Source: Candidatus Zixiibacteriota bacterium (GTDB lineage Bacteria > Zixibacteria > MSB-5A5 > GN15 > JACZUZ01). Taken from it: 48,532 nucleotides of DNA. The notes under the pieces are model-generated. The model was not told the DNA's origin. It was given only the letters and a program-made list of their open reading frames with translations, and did no database searches. Made by a program: the position numbers and the translations under genes. Positions 8,016 through 15,755 of this stretch are shown here, piece by piece (within the stretch, counting starts at the first letter, position 1; every line of letters starts with the position of its first letter). The DNA is taken from contig JAJRPM010000017.1 in assembly GCA_024280775.1 (NCBI GenBank), positions 1 to 48,532 of the forward strand, read 5' to 3'.

Positions 8016-9584
8016 CTATATAACCTGGACAACGTTTCGTCCGCTACCTTTTGCGCGATACAACGCCTGATCTGCAAGTTGAATCAAGTCCTCATGTGAT
8101 TTGCCGTTCTCCGGGAAACTAGTCAGTCCCACTGAGACAGTCACCGTTTGTCGGGGAAGTCCCTCGCCTACTAAGAACCTTGTCTTTTCAATCGACTCCC
8201 GAATACGACTGGCGATTTGTTTCGCCTCAGACAAACTCGTCTGAGGTAGAATAATAGCAAATTCTTCACCGCCATAGCGAGCAAAAATATCAGTGTCCCG
8301 CACACAACCGTAAGCGACTCTCGATAGCTCCCTGAGAATCAAATTACCGGACTCATGACCATAGGTGTCGTTGAACTTCTTGAAATGATCAATATCCAAC
8401 ATTATCAGTGATAAAGGCTGGTTGTAACGCGAGGCGCGACGTTGCTCCTCTTCTAACTTGTCAGTAAAATAGCGGTAGTTGAAAGCTCCGGTCAAATCGT
8501 CGGTGATAGTCAACTCTTCCATTTCCTGATGAACCAACGAGTTGTCAATGGCCATCGCCGCCGAACGCGCTACCACCCAGAACATCTTCTCGTCACGCTC
8601 AGAAAACGCTCCAACTACAGTAGACTCAGCAACCAAAATCCCCAAAGTCTTACGACGTACAGTCATAGGAGCCATCATCACCGAGCGAGTATCCGGACGT
8701 AAAGCCGTATAGTCATCGCGATTTAGAACGTTAGGTATCGACACTGGAGAGCCGAGTTTCGATACTCCATGGAGCAAGCCTACTGAGTCTTCAGGGGCTG
8801 ACTTCAACAGTAGGTTTATTTCACCTTCAACTACTCGCCCGCGATAGAGAAACCCGGCTTCACCTTGACGCATCAACAATGCCGCCGCAGGATACTTCAA
8901 AACACTATTTACTATTTGCATTACTGCTTTGATTACTTCATTGACATCAAGAATGCCTGCGAGGATTCGAGAGTTATCATAGATAGATTCAAGTTGCGCC
9001 TGGATTTTTTCAAGCTCGGAGGTTCGCCTGTTTAGTGTATCGAAAAGGTTAAGCATGCGTCCTTCGGAGCGATGCAAATGTTCCGCAACATGCGAGATAA
9101 CCGCCAAAAATACCCAACAAGGACTAAGCCGCAGTGAAAGGCTGAGCCAGTCATGCAATGTCCTCAGTTCTGGCCAAAGTATTGCAATATAGGCGACACT
9201 TATCAAAGATGTGGTCACGATTGCCGCTCTGCGGGTCAACAGGTACGAGGCAAACGAAACAATGAGGTACAGCCCGACATAGAATGGTGAGTCAAGTCCA
9301 CTGTCGAAGCCGATCCACACGAAAATCGCAACGGAATCCAAAATAACCGCCGCCAAATACAGCTTGTTGGTATGGCCCTTCTTGCGACGAGCTAAAGCTA
9401 GCAAAGCAATGAAATGCAACACAAAGGCCGCTAGAATCATTTCCGAAAGAGCCCGCTTTTCCGGGGGAACGAACCCCAACACCAGCCAGCCGACAAGGGT
9501 CGTCAATGCCAATGCGCGGGTTTGAAGATATATCGCGTCAATCCTGGGAAGAAATGCCTTAGCGCTGTTATAGAATATGTTCAT
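8016..9584 (-). CDS. Membrane GAF-GGDEF diguanylate cyclase
   Basis: I chose ATG 9584 (522 residues). The longer frame from GTG 9668 adds 28 Gln/Gly-rich residues that look non-coding, and neither start has a clear ribosome site. About six hydrophobic helices span residues 20-170. A short coiled linker (TSELEKIQAQLESIYDN) follows, then a GAF domain (about 205-350) and a GGDEF domain (about 360-520). The active site is intact: DDLTGAFNYRYF, and RYGGEEF with GGEEF at 438-442. An RDTD I-site lies five residues before it (429-432), so product inhibition by c-di-GMP is expected. The protein likely senses a signal through the membrane region or GAF domain and makes c-di-GMP. No effector is seen nearby. 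Confidence 0.9.
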   Translation of the reverse strand: MNIFYNSAKAFLPRIDAIYLQTRALALTTLVGWLVLGFVPPEKRALSEMILAAFVLHFIALLALARRKKGHTNKLYLAAVILDSVAIFVWIGFDSGLDSPFYVGLYLIVSFASYLLTRRAAIVTTSLISVAYIAILWPELRTLHDWLSLSLRLSPCWVFLAVISHVAEHLHRSEGRMLNLFDTLNRRTSELEKIQAQLESIYDNSRILAGILDVNEVIKAVMQIVNSVLKYPAAALLMRQGEAGFLYRGRVVEGEINLLLKSAPEDSVGLLHGVSKLGSPVSIPNVLNRDDYTALRPDTRSVMMAPMTVRRKTLGILVAESTVVGAFSERDEKMFWVVARSAAMAIDNSLVHQEMEELTITDDLTGAFNYRYFTDKLEEEQRRASRYNQPLSLIMLDIDHFKKFNDTYGHESGNLILRELSRVAYGCVRDTDIFARYGGEEFAIILPQTSLSEAKQIASRIRESIEKTRFLVGEGLPRQTVTVSVGLTSFPENGKSHEDLIQLADQALYRAKGSGRNVVQVI

Positions 9585-10159
9585 GTGTTGTCGTTTTGCG
9601 CAGTTTTTTCTGATGCGGTAATTTTGCGATTGTTGCTGACCTGGTTGATTGGCAGACCCCCCCGCCACCTCTATAGATAGTCCAGCCCTTACTTGGCTTT
9701 ATATCGGCCTTTCTTCATTATTATCGCACAATCATTTGCGGCAAAACTCAGGAACATAATTGATTGCGGTATATGAGGTTCAGAGAGGAGAATCCAGGTT
9801 TCAAAGTGAAATTACCGGACTCGATTTTGCCGGTTATGAAAGCAACCAACGACTCTATCTTTTCGTATCATTATTGGGTCTTGATTCTCCACAAACTTGC
9901 CCCTTGCCCATTGCCCATTGCTCCTTGCCCCTTGGAGAGTTCTTGAATTGAGTTGATAGATTGCAATGGCTTTGGGTGTCACCTGAGTTTTGAGCCGCGT
10001 GAATCTGGCTGGTATTCAGGCGACAAAATCAGGACAATTTTTGATTGGATTTATTGATTTCATAGAGTTTCTTCACCCTCGGTGATTCTTGCCAATGCAC
10101 TGCAAAGCCGGTTTCATTCGAGCATAAGAAAAAACGGAAGACCACACAGTACAGTTGTT
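9585..10159. other. Intergenic region between divergent genes, with a heptad repeat
   Basis: No gene is supported. Two overlapping short plus-strand open frames in this region lack family features. It holds the heptanucleotide repeat at 9897-9931 and would contain the divergent promoters of the cyclase and the bactofilin-like gene. The in-frame extension of the downstream gene from GTG 10082 is considered untranslated. Confidence 0.5.
9897..9931. repeat. Heptanucleotide tandem repeat, five units of TTGCCCM type
   Basis: Five consecutive 7-mers occur: TTGCCCC, TTGCCCA, TTGCCCA, TTGCTCC and TTGCCCC, followed by a partial TTGG. Similar short tandemly repeated heptamers are known from cyanobacteria and some other bacteria, usually intergenic. 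No dyad is associated with it. Confidence 0.85.
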
Positions 10160-11395
10160 ATGAAAGCATACGTTTCGCCAAAGCAGTCACTAAAGCAATT
10201 CACAGCGGTTGAAAGCCTCATTTCAGGCATGATATTGAGTGTCTTACTCTTTGGAGTAATACTAGTTAAGCCTTCTTCCGCTACCACGCGACGATCAACC
10301 GACAGAGTCTCTGTTTCAGAAAGTTCACGCATAGATGATGACATGCTAGTTGCGGCAGGCATGTTTGAGGTCGATGGTTTTGTCAATGGTGATGTTTTCG
10401 CTGTGGCGCGAGATTTTCGGCTCCGCGGGACTATAGATGGCGTAGTATTGGTTGCTTCAGAACACTCAAACATTGATGGTGATATCTCTAACTCTCTTGC
10501 AATCTTCAGCCGTCAGGCCTACGTCGGAGCCACTGTGCGAGGCTCAGCATACATGTTTGTGCAGAAAATTGAGATTGGTGAAGAGGCATTGTTCTCTCGC
10601 GACGTGACACTCTTTTGCGATAGTTTGTTTATGGGTGGAACTATCAACGGAAAACTCAACTGCACAGTCGGCTCACAGGTGAAAATATCCGGAACTGTAG
10701 ATGGTGATTTGGAGATTACTTCGGATGCAAGTATTAGAATTCTTGAAACCGCCAGAATAGGCGGTGACTTGATAATTCACGGAGAGACATCTCCTCTGGA
10801 TATCGAGGACGGCGCAGTTATCAGCGGTGAAATTGTTAGGCTCGAGGGCGAGAAAAGTGATTCAAATACTTTTTCATTCGACGATGTAATACTGCTGATA
10901 TACCTAGTTTTTGCCTTCTTCGTTCTTGCGTTGATAACCCTGTTCCTATCTCGATCACATTTTCAGCGCGCCACCACAGCAGTGAAAAAAGAGTCGCTTC
11001 GCAGTTTTGCCTTCGGGATAGTTGCTCTTGTTGTTGGCTTCTTTGTGTCGATGGCTCTGGTGATAACCCTGATAGGAATATTTTCAGCGGCAGTATTGTT
11101 CTCGGTAATAATCGTGGTCACATTCCTCTTTGGCCCCATCTATGCCGCAAGCGGGATTGGAGCTCTAGTCATATCGTCCAGGACGCGAGATGACCTGGGG
11201 ATAAGCCTGGCGCGCGTCTTTGTCGGTCTCGTCATACTCTTTGCCATAAGCGCCATACCTTATGCCGGCGGGGCTTTGTTCTTCCTGGCTGGCGTAATTG
11301 GAATGGGAGCGTTTATTATCGCGGCGCGCCCGGCCCCAAAAACCGGTAACAAAGAACTACAACCTTCCTCTCTATCCGCCGAGGGAACGCCTTAG
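10160..11395 (+). CDS. Bactofilin-like beta-helix protein with C-terminal membrane domain
   Basis: The start ATG 10160 is chosen because residues 1-45 then give a basic segment followed by a hydrophobic stretch (ISGMILSVLLFGVILV). GTG 10082 is possible but adds a polar leader. Residues about 55-240 are a polymer-forming, bactofilin-type right-handed beta-helix with recurring turns such as VDGFVNGDVF, LRGTIDGVVL, NIDGDISN and ISGTVDGDLE. The C-terminal 170 residues hold four to five transmembrane helices (from ILLIYLVFAFF onward). The helix portion would face the periplasm if the N-terminal segment is a signal. Its role is probably as a scaffold at the envelope, but no specific function can be read. 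Confidence 0.7.
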   Translation: MKAYVSPKQSLKQFTAVESLISGMILSVLLFGVILVKPSSATTRRSTDRVSVSESSRIDDDMLVAAGMFEVDGFVNGDVFAVARDFRLRGTIDGVVLVASEHSNIDGDISNSLAIFSRQAYVGATVRGSAYMFVQKIEIGEEALFSRDVTLFCDSLFMGGTINGKLNCTVGSQVKISGTVDGDLEITSDASIRILETARIGGDLIIHGETSPLDIEDGAVISGEIVRLEGEKSDSNTFSFDDVILLIYLVFAFFVLALITLFLSRSHFQRATTAVKKESLRSFAFGIVALVVGFFVSMALVITLIGIFSAAVLFSVIIVVTFLFGPIYAASGIGALVISSRTRDDLGISLARVFVGLVILFAISAIPYAGGALFFLAGVIGMGAFIIAARPAPKTGNKELQPSSLSAEGTP

Positions 11396-11503
11396 CCGTA
11401 ATTGTTGCGCATATTGCGGCGTTATGGAATAGCCTTCAGATAAACTTTTAGTTGAATATCTGTGTGTTGTAGTGGCAGATTCTGCTAGGCGGGAACCTCC
11501 TAT

Positions 11504-13000
11504 ATGCTTCCGAGAATCAATATCAAAATACTAAGAGCTTGCGTAATCACACTTGCGTTTTGCCTGGCGCTTCCGGTTCCAAGCCACAGCGAGGCGCCAT
11601 ACAATTACAGCCTGTCCTTAGGCTATGCGCCCCAAACTCTATCAGGTGGCGAAAGCGGCAAGGCCAGCCCCTATTTTGTGATTAGTCCTGGATTCAACGT
11701 GACTCTCGGTCGCCGTATAAGTCCCCATTTTCATGTTAGATTCGATTTGTTCACAACAACTATCTACAGCGATTCACTGGCAACTTCGAATCTTCAATTC
11801 GGCTCCAACAAGACCGACCGCATCCGGGGTTTCCAATCTCGGCGCGCCACTGTTGCTCTGGAATATTTCCCGCTTGGTGACCTCCATACTATCAGCCCAT
11901 CGCTGGGATTCGGAGTAGGTGTTGATTCCTGGAAATTCCTGGATCCAATGGGCGATTCAACCCTTGAGGCGCCAAATGGCAGAAATATCCCCATCGCCTT
12001 TGAAGCGCAGGAGCTGGTTTTTGCGACATTCGCCGGACTGGAAATTGATCTAAGCTCTAGCCTGGCTCTTTCAGTAGAAGGACGCAGTGTATACCTGGCT
12101 GGTCCCGGGGCTGAGTTTGCGAACTCCGTCAATGATGCGCGTCCGCGATGGGCATACTCTGTCTCAACGGCCCTGCAGTTTAGTTTCGGCTCCACAATAA
12201 AGAAGGAAGACTGGCGCAGTGACCGAACCTGGACGCAGAGGACATCGACCAAAAAGAACGAGCTACGTCAGTCAGCGCGTGACTCCGACGGAGACGGCGT
12301 CGGCGATGAGATGGACAAATGCCCCTCAACCGCAGCAGGAGCAGTGGTCAATTCACTGGGTTGTCCGATGGATACCGATGGTGACGGTGTCTACGATGGC
12401 TTGGATGACTGCCCTGATACTCCTCCCGGGGCTTTGGGGGCTGTAGATATTCATGGATGTCCAATAGACAGTGATTTCGACGGTATTCCCGACTATAGTG
12501 ACGCCTGTCCTTCCGGCCCGGTCGGAGCGCATGTAGATGAAAGCGGTTGTCCTCTTGATAGTGACAAAGACGGAGTGGCCGATGGTTTGGATGACTGTCC
12601 CGAAACTGTGAGCGGGCTGAAAGTCGATGAGCGTGGTTGTGTCGATATGTCGCTATTCGCGCAGGCAATGGTTCTCAACATAACCTACCCCTCGGGCTCA
12701 TTTGAAGTAGACAAAAAGAGCAAAGTTGAGCTTCAGCAATTGGCCTTGATGTTGAAAGCCGCTTCAAATGTTCATGTGGAAATAATTGGTTATACCGACA
12801 ATATCGGCTCCGCTAAGGCAAATAGGGCGCTATCGGAAAAACGCGCTCGTCGCGTGCGGGACTATTTAAAGAAACTAGGGATTGCCTCAAAACGTATGAC
12901 TGTTCGAGGGCGTGGCGAAACCAATTTCATCGCCGACAACGCCACATCGGCAGGCCGAAAGAAAAATAGACGTATAGAAATACTGTTCCAAAGTAAGTAA
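11504..13000 (+). CDS. OmpA-family outer-membrane protein with TSP3 calcium repeats
   Basis: This protein of 498 residues has a signal peptide (residues 1-28, cut near SHS-EA) and an N-terminal beta-barrel-like domain to about 245. Four thrombospondin type 3 repeats follow (about 260-380; DSDGDGVGDEMDKCP, DTDGDGVYDGLDDCP and related), then an OmpA C-terminal peptidoglycan-binding domain (about 385-498; GYTDNIGSAKANRALSEKRA, ending GRKKNRRIEILF). It would tie the outer membrane to the wall, with a calcium-stiffened linker. It follows the bactofilin-like gene by 108 bp on the same strand, so both may serve envelope structure. There is no obvious ribosome site before the ATG. Confidence 0.92.
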   Translation: MLPRINIKILRACVITLAFCLALPVPSHSEAPYNYSLSLGYAPQTLSGGESGKASPYFVISPGFNVTLGRRISPHFHVRFDLFTTTIYSDSLATSNLQFGSNKTDRIRGFQSRRATVALEYFPLGDLHTISPSLGFGVGVDSWKFLDPMGDSTLEAPNGRNIPIAFEAQELVFATFAGLEIDLSSSLALSVEGRSVYLAGPGAEFANSVNDARPRWAYSVSTALQFSFGSTIKKEDWRSDRTWTQRTSTKKNELRQSARDSDGDGVGDEMDKCPSTAAGAVVNSLGCPMDTDGDGVYDGLDDCPDTPPGALGAVDIHGCPIDSDFDGIPDYSDACPSGPVGAHVDESGCPLDSDKDGVADGLDDCPETVSGLKVDERGCVDMSLFAQAMVLNITYPSGSFEVDKKSKVELQQLALMLKAASNVHVEIIGYTDNIGSAKANRALSEKRARRVRDYLKKLGIASKRMTVRGRGETNFIADNATSAGRKKNRRIEILFQSK

Positions 13001-13383
13001 ATTGCTTCAAAGCAGAGAAAAAACGAAAATGAGGTGAGCATTTGCTTGATTATTTGGCTCAAAATGTGTAGAAAGAGTCATCGTGACCCTGGATAGCGCC
13101 GCGATAACTGACAATCGCCATGCCCTCAGTAGTCCAACGCAAATCCATCCAAATACCACTAAAGCGAATCCGGAAAGTTTGATTGTCTTGCCTGAGAATG
13201 TGTGTTTCGACGAGATGTTTGACCTTGTGTCAAAACTAATCTTCACAGATGTCAGTATAGGGCGCCAGATGAGCCCTATTGAGGGTGTAACATTTTACAA
13301 ATAAAAGAGTTACGCCGAAAACAAATTGACTTGCTTTTGAGCGCTTTCAATTGTACCTTAGCCGCCTGTTGGGCGTTTGTAAT
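13001..13383. other. Intergenic region, one hairpin, no gene
   Basis: The only structure I see is a 7-bp inverted repeat (ATAGGGC 13257-13263 with GCCCTAT 13273-13279), with no T-tract after it. A 73-codon plus-strand open frame covers part of the region but has no family features. The frame of the next gene opens at a TTG (13351), but the ATG at 13384 is preferred. Confidence 0.45.
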
Positions 13384-14595
13384 ATGAGAATACTAATAAT
13401 AACACAGCACTTCCCACCCGAAAAAGGCGCCGTGCGTCGTCTTTTTGAATTCGCCAAGATATTCAAAGCGAATGGGCATGAAGTCACAGTCTTAACGGCG
13501 ATGCCGAATTATCCCGATGGGATTGTGCCCGAGAAATATAAGGGGAGACTTTTCTATCACGAAATGATGGAAGGTGTTTCTGTTTATAGAAGTTGGGCTT
13601 TACCGGCGGCCAATAGTCAACCGCGCAAACGCATGATTGGTTTTCTCACCTTCTTTGTAACCTCATTGTTTAACTCCTTCAGAATCAAAGAAGGATTCGA
13701 TATTGTCCTGTCCTCCACCCCGCCGGTGACAACTCCGATAATCGGAATGACACTCAGCGCTTTATATCGCAAGAAACACATTATTGAAATTCGTGATCTG
13801 CAACCAGAATCCAGTGAGGAATTTGGAAATCTCAAGCCATCACTGTTCACCAAGACGATAAAAAAGATCATGCACTTCATGTATCGTCGGGCGGACTATG
13901 TCGTAGCCGTTACTGAGGGTATTCAAACCTACCTGATAGGACTTGGCGTCCCCAAAGAGCGAATTTCAGCTATTAGGTCTGGTGTTGGCAATGACTTCCT
14001 GCAAGGACATTCAGATGGAATCAGAAAGCGCTTTGCCTGGGAAGGAAAATTCCTGGTGCTCTATTCAGGTACATTGGGATGGGCTCACTCGCTTGAAACT
14101 GTCATTGAAGCCGCCAAGATTCTAAAAGACGACCCCGATGTGTACTTTGCATTCGTAGGTGACGGACACCTCAGAGAATCACTCGAAGGACTTCGGGATA
14201 AGTATGACTTGAAGAATGTCGAGTTTTGTGGCTCGCAACCTCTAGATCAGATTCCGTTCTTCCTGCGAGCCAGTGATGTCCTAATTGAAAGTCTGCGCGA
14301 GACACCGGTTACACGCGGCACATTCCCTTGCAAGCTCTTCGAGTACATGGCGTCAGGTCGACCAATTGTCTTCGGCTCCTCCGGTGGAGAAGCGACCAAT
14401 GAACTGGAAAAAGCCGGCGGAGCGCTTTCATTCGGTGGTAGAGATTCAATAAAGTTGGCCGGCATCATCCGTGAGCTAAAATCAGGGAGCATTGACGGCG
14501 GTAAACTCGGCAAGTCATACCACGAATACGCCGACCGCAACTTCAGACGAGAGCATCTCGCTGAAGAATATCTCGAGATACTAGATCGACTCTAG
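13384..14595 (+). CDS. GT4-family glycosyltransferase (WbuB/WcaI type)
   Basis: This protein of 403 residues starts at MRILIITQHFPPEKGAVRR, the usual N-terminal Rossmann strand and Gly loop of this GT4 group; the TTG 33 bp upstream would add an unlikely leader. The acceptor half includes AMPNYPDG and a hydrophobic patch around 100-130 (FVTSLFNSF, STPPVTTPIIGMTL) that may touch the membrane. The nucleotide-sugar half carries LVLYSGTLGWAHSLE, FVGDGH, and the signature PCKLFEYMASGRPIVFG with its conserved Glu. It likely adds a sugar (often N-acetyl-fucosamine or similar in this group) in surface polysaccharide synthesis. No other polysaccharide gene is adjacent, so the acceptor is unknown. Confidence 0.88.
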   Translation: MRILIITQHFPPEKGAVRRLFEFAKIFKANGHEVTVLTAMPNYPDGIVPEKYKGRLFYHEMMEGVSVYRSWALPAANSQPRKRMIGFLTFFVTSLFNSFRIKEGFDIVLSSTPPVTTPIIGMTLSALYRKKHIIEIRDLQPESSEEFGNLKPSLFTKTIKKIMHFMYRRADYVVAVTEGIQTYLIGLGVPKERISAIRSGVGNDFLQGHSDGIRKRFAWEGKFLVLYSGTLGWAHSLETVIEAAKILKDDPDVYFAFVGDGHLRESLEGLRDKYDLKNVEFCGSQPLDQIPFFLRASDVLIESLRETPVTRGTFPCKLFEYMASGRPIVFGSSGGEATNELEKAGGALSFGGRDSIKLAGIIRELKSGSIDGGKLGKSYHEYADRNFRREHLAEEYLEILDRL

Positions 14596-14618
14596 ACCAC
14601 GTTTTTCGCACAACAATC

Positions 14619-15734
14619 CTAATCTTCAAATACCGAGAGAGTCTTAACCCCAAAAGACTCTTCAATGTTGTCCGCCTGTTCTTGATTCTCAGTCAAAACA
14701 ATCAACTCATTCCAAATCGGTTTCAAGTCAATGTCCCCGCGAATTCGCCATTCTTTTTCTTTTGCCCAGTTAGCGTCACTAGCTCCACTAGAATGCGCGT
14801 AAAGCTTGTCCTCTGATGATAGCCTTGCGAAGTTATTGGCAGAACAATACGCCGCTTCCGCAGCGCCGAGTTTCTTGGCAACGTCAACTGGAATCGCAAT
14901 AGCAAAAGGCTCGAAAGTCATTTCGCGATAACGAGTGCGGTACTTCATCAGCGCTACCGATTCGGTAAGTGAAGCCGAGGTTGCCGAGACCATAGCAATA
15001 CCGGCAAACATATGCCGCGCTGATCCGCGGACTAGTCTTTGTCGTAGGATTTGCTCGATAGTCGCATAGGCTGAACGTGGATACAACTCACGCGCCTCGC
15101 TAAGAGCTTGATAGAAATCACGGCGCTTCTCGCCTGGCCAGTGATGGTTTGATGTTCTGGTCCAGTGAATGAGATGACCTTCAAGAAGCCGCTCAGCGTT
15201 TAGATTGATAGCTTGATTGTAATAATCCTGTTTTACTTGAGTGTGCGCCTTCTTGTAAGAAGTCCCGAATCGTCTGTCGACTTTAGACCTGGTAGCGCCA
15301 CAATTTTTCAAACGTTCGTCCCAAAAGCCTCGCGGCCGGATCGAAACCGGCGCAACAATATTAGCCCGTTTTAGTATCTCCAAATCACGAACATGCGCCT
15401 GATTCTCCGATACATTTTGGTTACCCGCGATACAAACAACTCGCAACTTCTCTGGCGACAATCCAAATTCGAATTCCAAAAACCGCTTCAATTCGTTTTC
15501 ACTATCCGCATACTTCTTGAGCTGGTCAGTAGTCAGGATTATTTCTACTTCTACACCCGCTTTGACCAAATGAAACAGTGTCAATTCATAGGTGATTTCA
15601 CCTAGAGAAGCTAGAAAAGCGCTATTGCCCTCGAAGGCAAAAGTCTCAACTGCTTTGATAGTAGCGCGTAGCCAATCGCTAGCTCCGGTAGGACGAAGCG
15701 CTTGTCGTGAATTGATGATTGCCACACGTTGCAT
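14619..15734 (-). CDS. Unrecognised two-domain protein (Rossmann-like N-terminus, EKEWR-type C-terminus)
   Basis: This 371-residue protein is soluble, without signal or membrane segment. Residues 1-135 read as a nucleotide-binding-like alpha/beta domain (MQRVAIINSRQ, FLASLGEITYELTLFHLVKAG), faintly like SLOG/DprA folds. Residues about 185-360 contain HLIHWTRTSNHHWPGE, SAYATIEQILRQRLVRGSARHMFAG, MVSATSASLTE, FEPFAIAIP and EKEWRIRGDIDL. An order of HxT, then Ser/Thr-rich strand, then Glu-Trp-Arg recalls DUF2971-like or ADP-ribosyltransferase-like folds, but that is inference. It starts 21 bp after the NRAMP-USP gene on the same strand and is probably cotranscribed with it. No function is assigned. 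Confidence 0.6.
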   Translation of the reverse strand: MQRVAIINSRQALRPTGASDWLRATIKAVETFAFEGNSAFLASLGEITYELTLFHLVKAGVEVEIILTTDQLKKYADSENELKRFLEFEFGLSPEKLRVVCIAGNQNVSENQAHVRDLEILKRANIVAPVSIRPRGFWDERLKNCGATRSKVDRRFGTSYKKAHTQVKQDYYNQAINLNAERLLEGHLIHWTRTSNHHWPGEKRRDFYQALSEARELYPRSAYATIEQILRQRLVRGSARHMFAGIAMVSATSASLTESVALMKYRTRYREMTFEPFAIAIPVDVAKKLGAAEAAYCSANNFARLSSEDKLYAHSSGASDANWAKEKEWRIRGDIDLKPIWNELIVLTENQEQADNIEESFGVKTLSVFED

Positions 15735-15755
15735 TAGGGATGCTCTAAGTCAAAA

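Noticed and set aside
9897-9931. CRISPR-like array
   Set aside because: The units are 7 bp with no spacers. No cas gene is present anywhere in the window.
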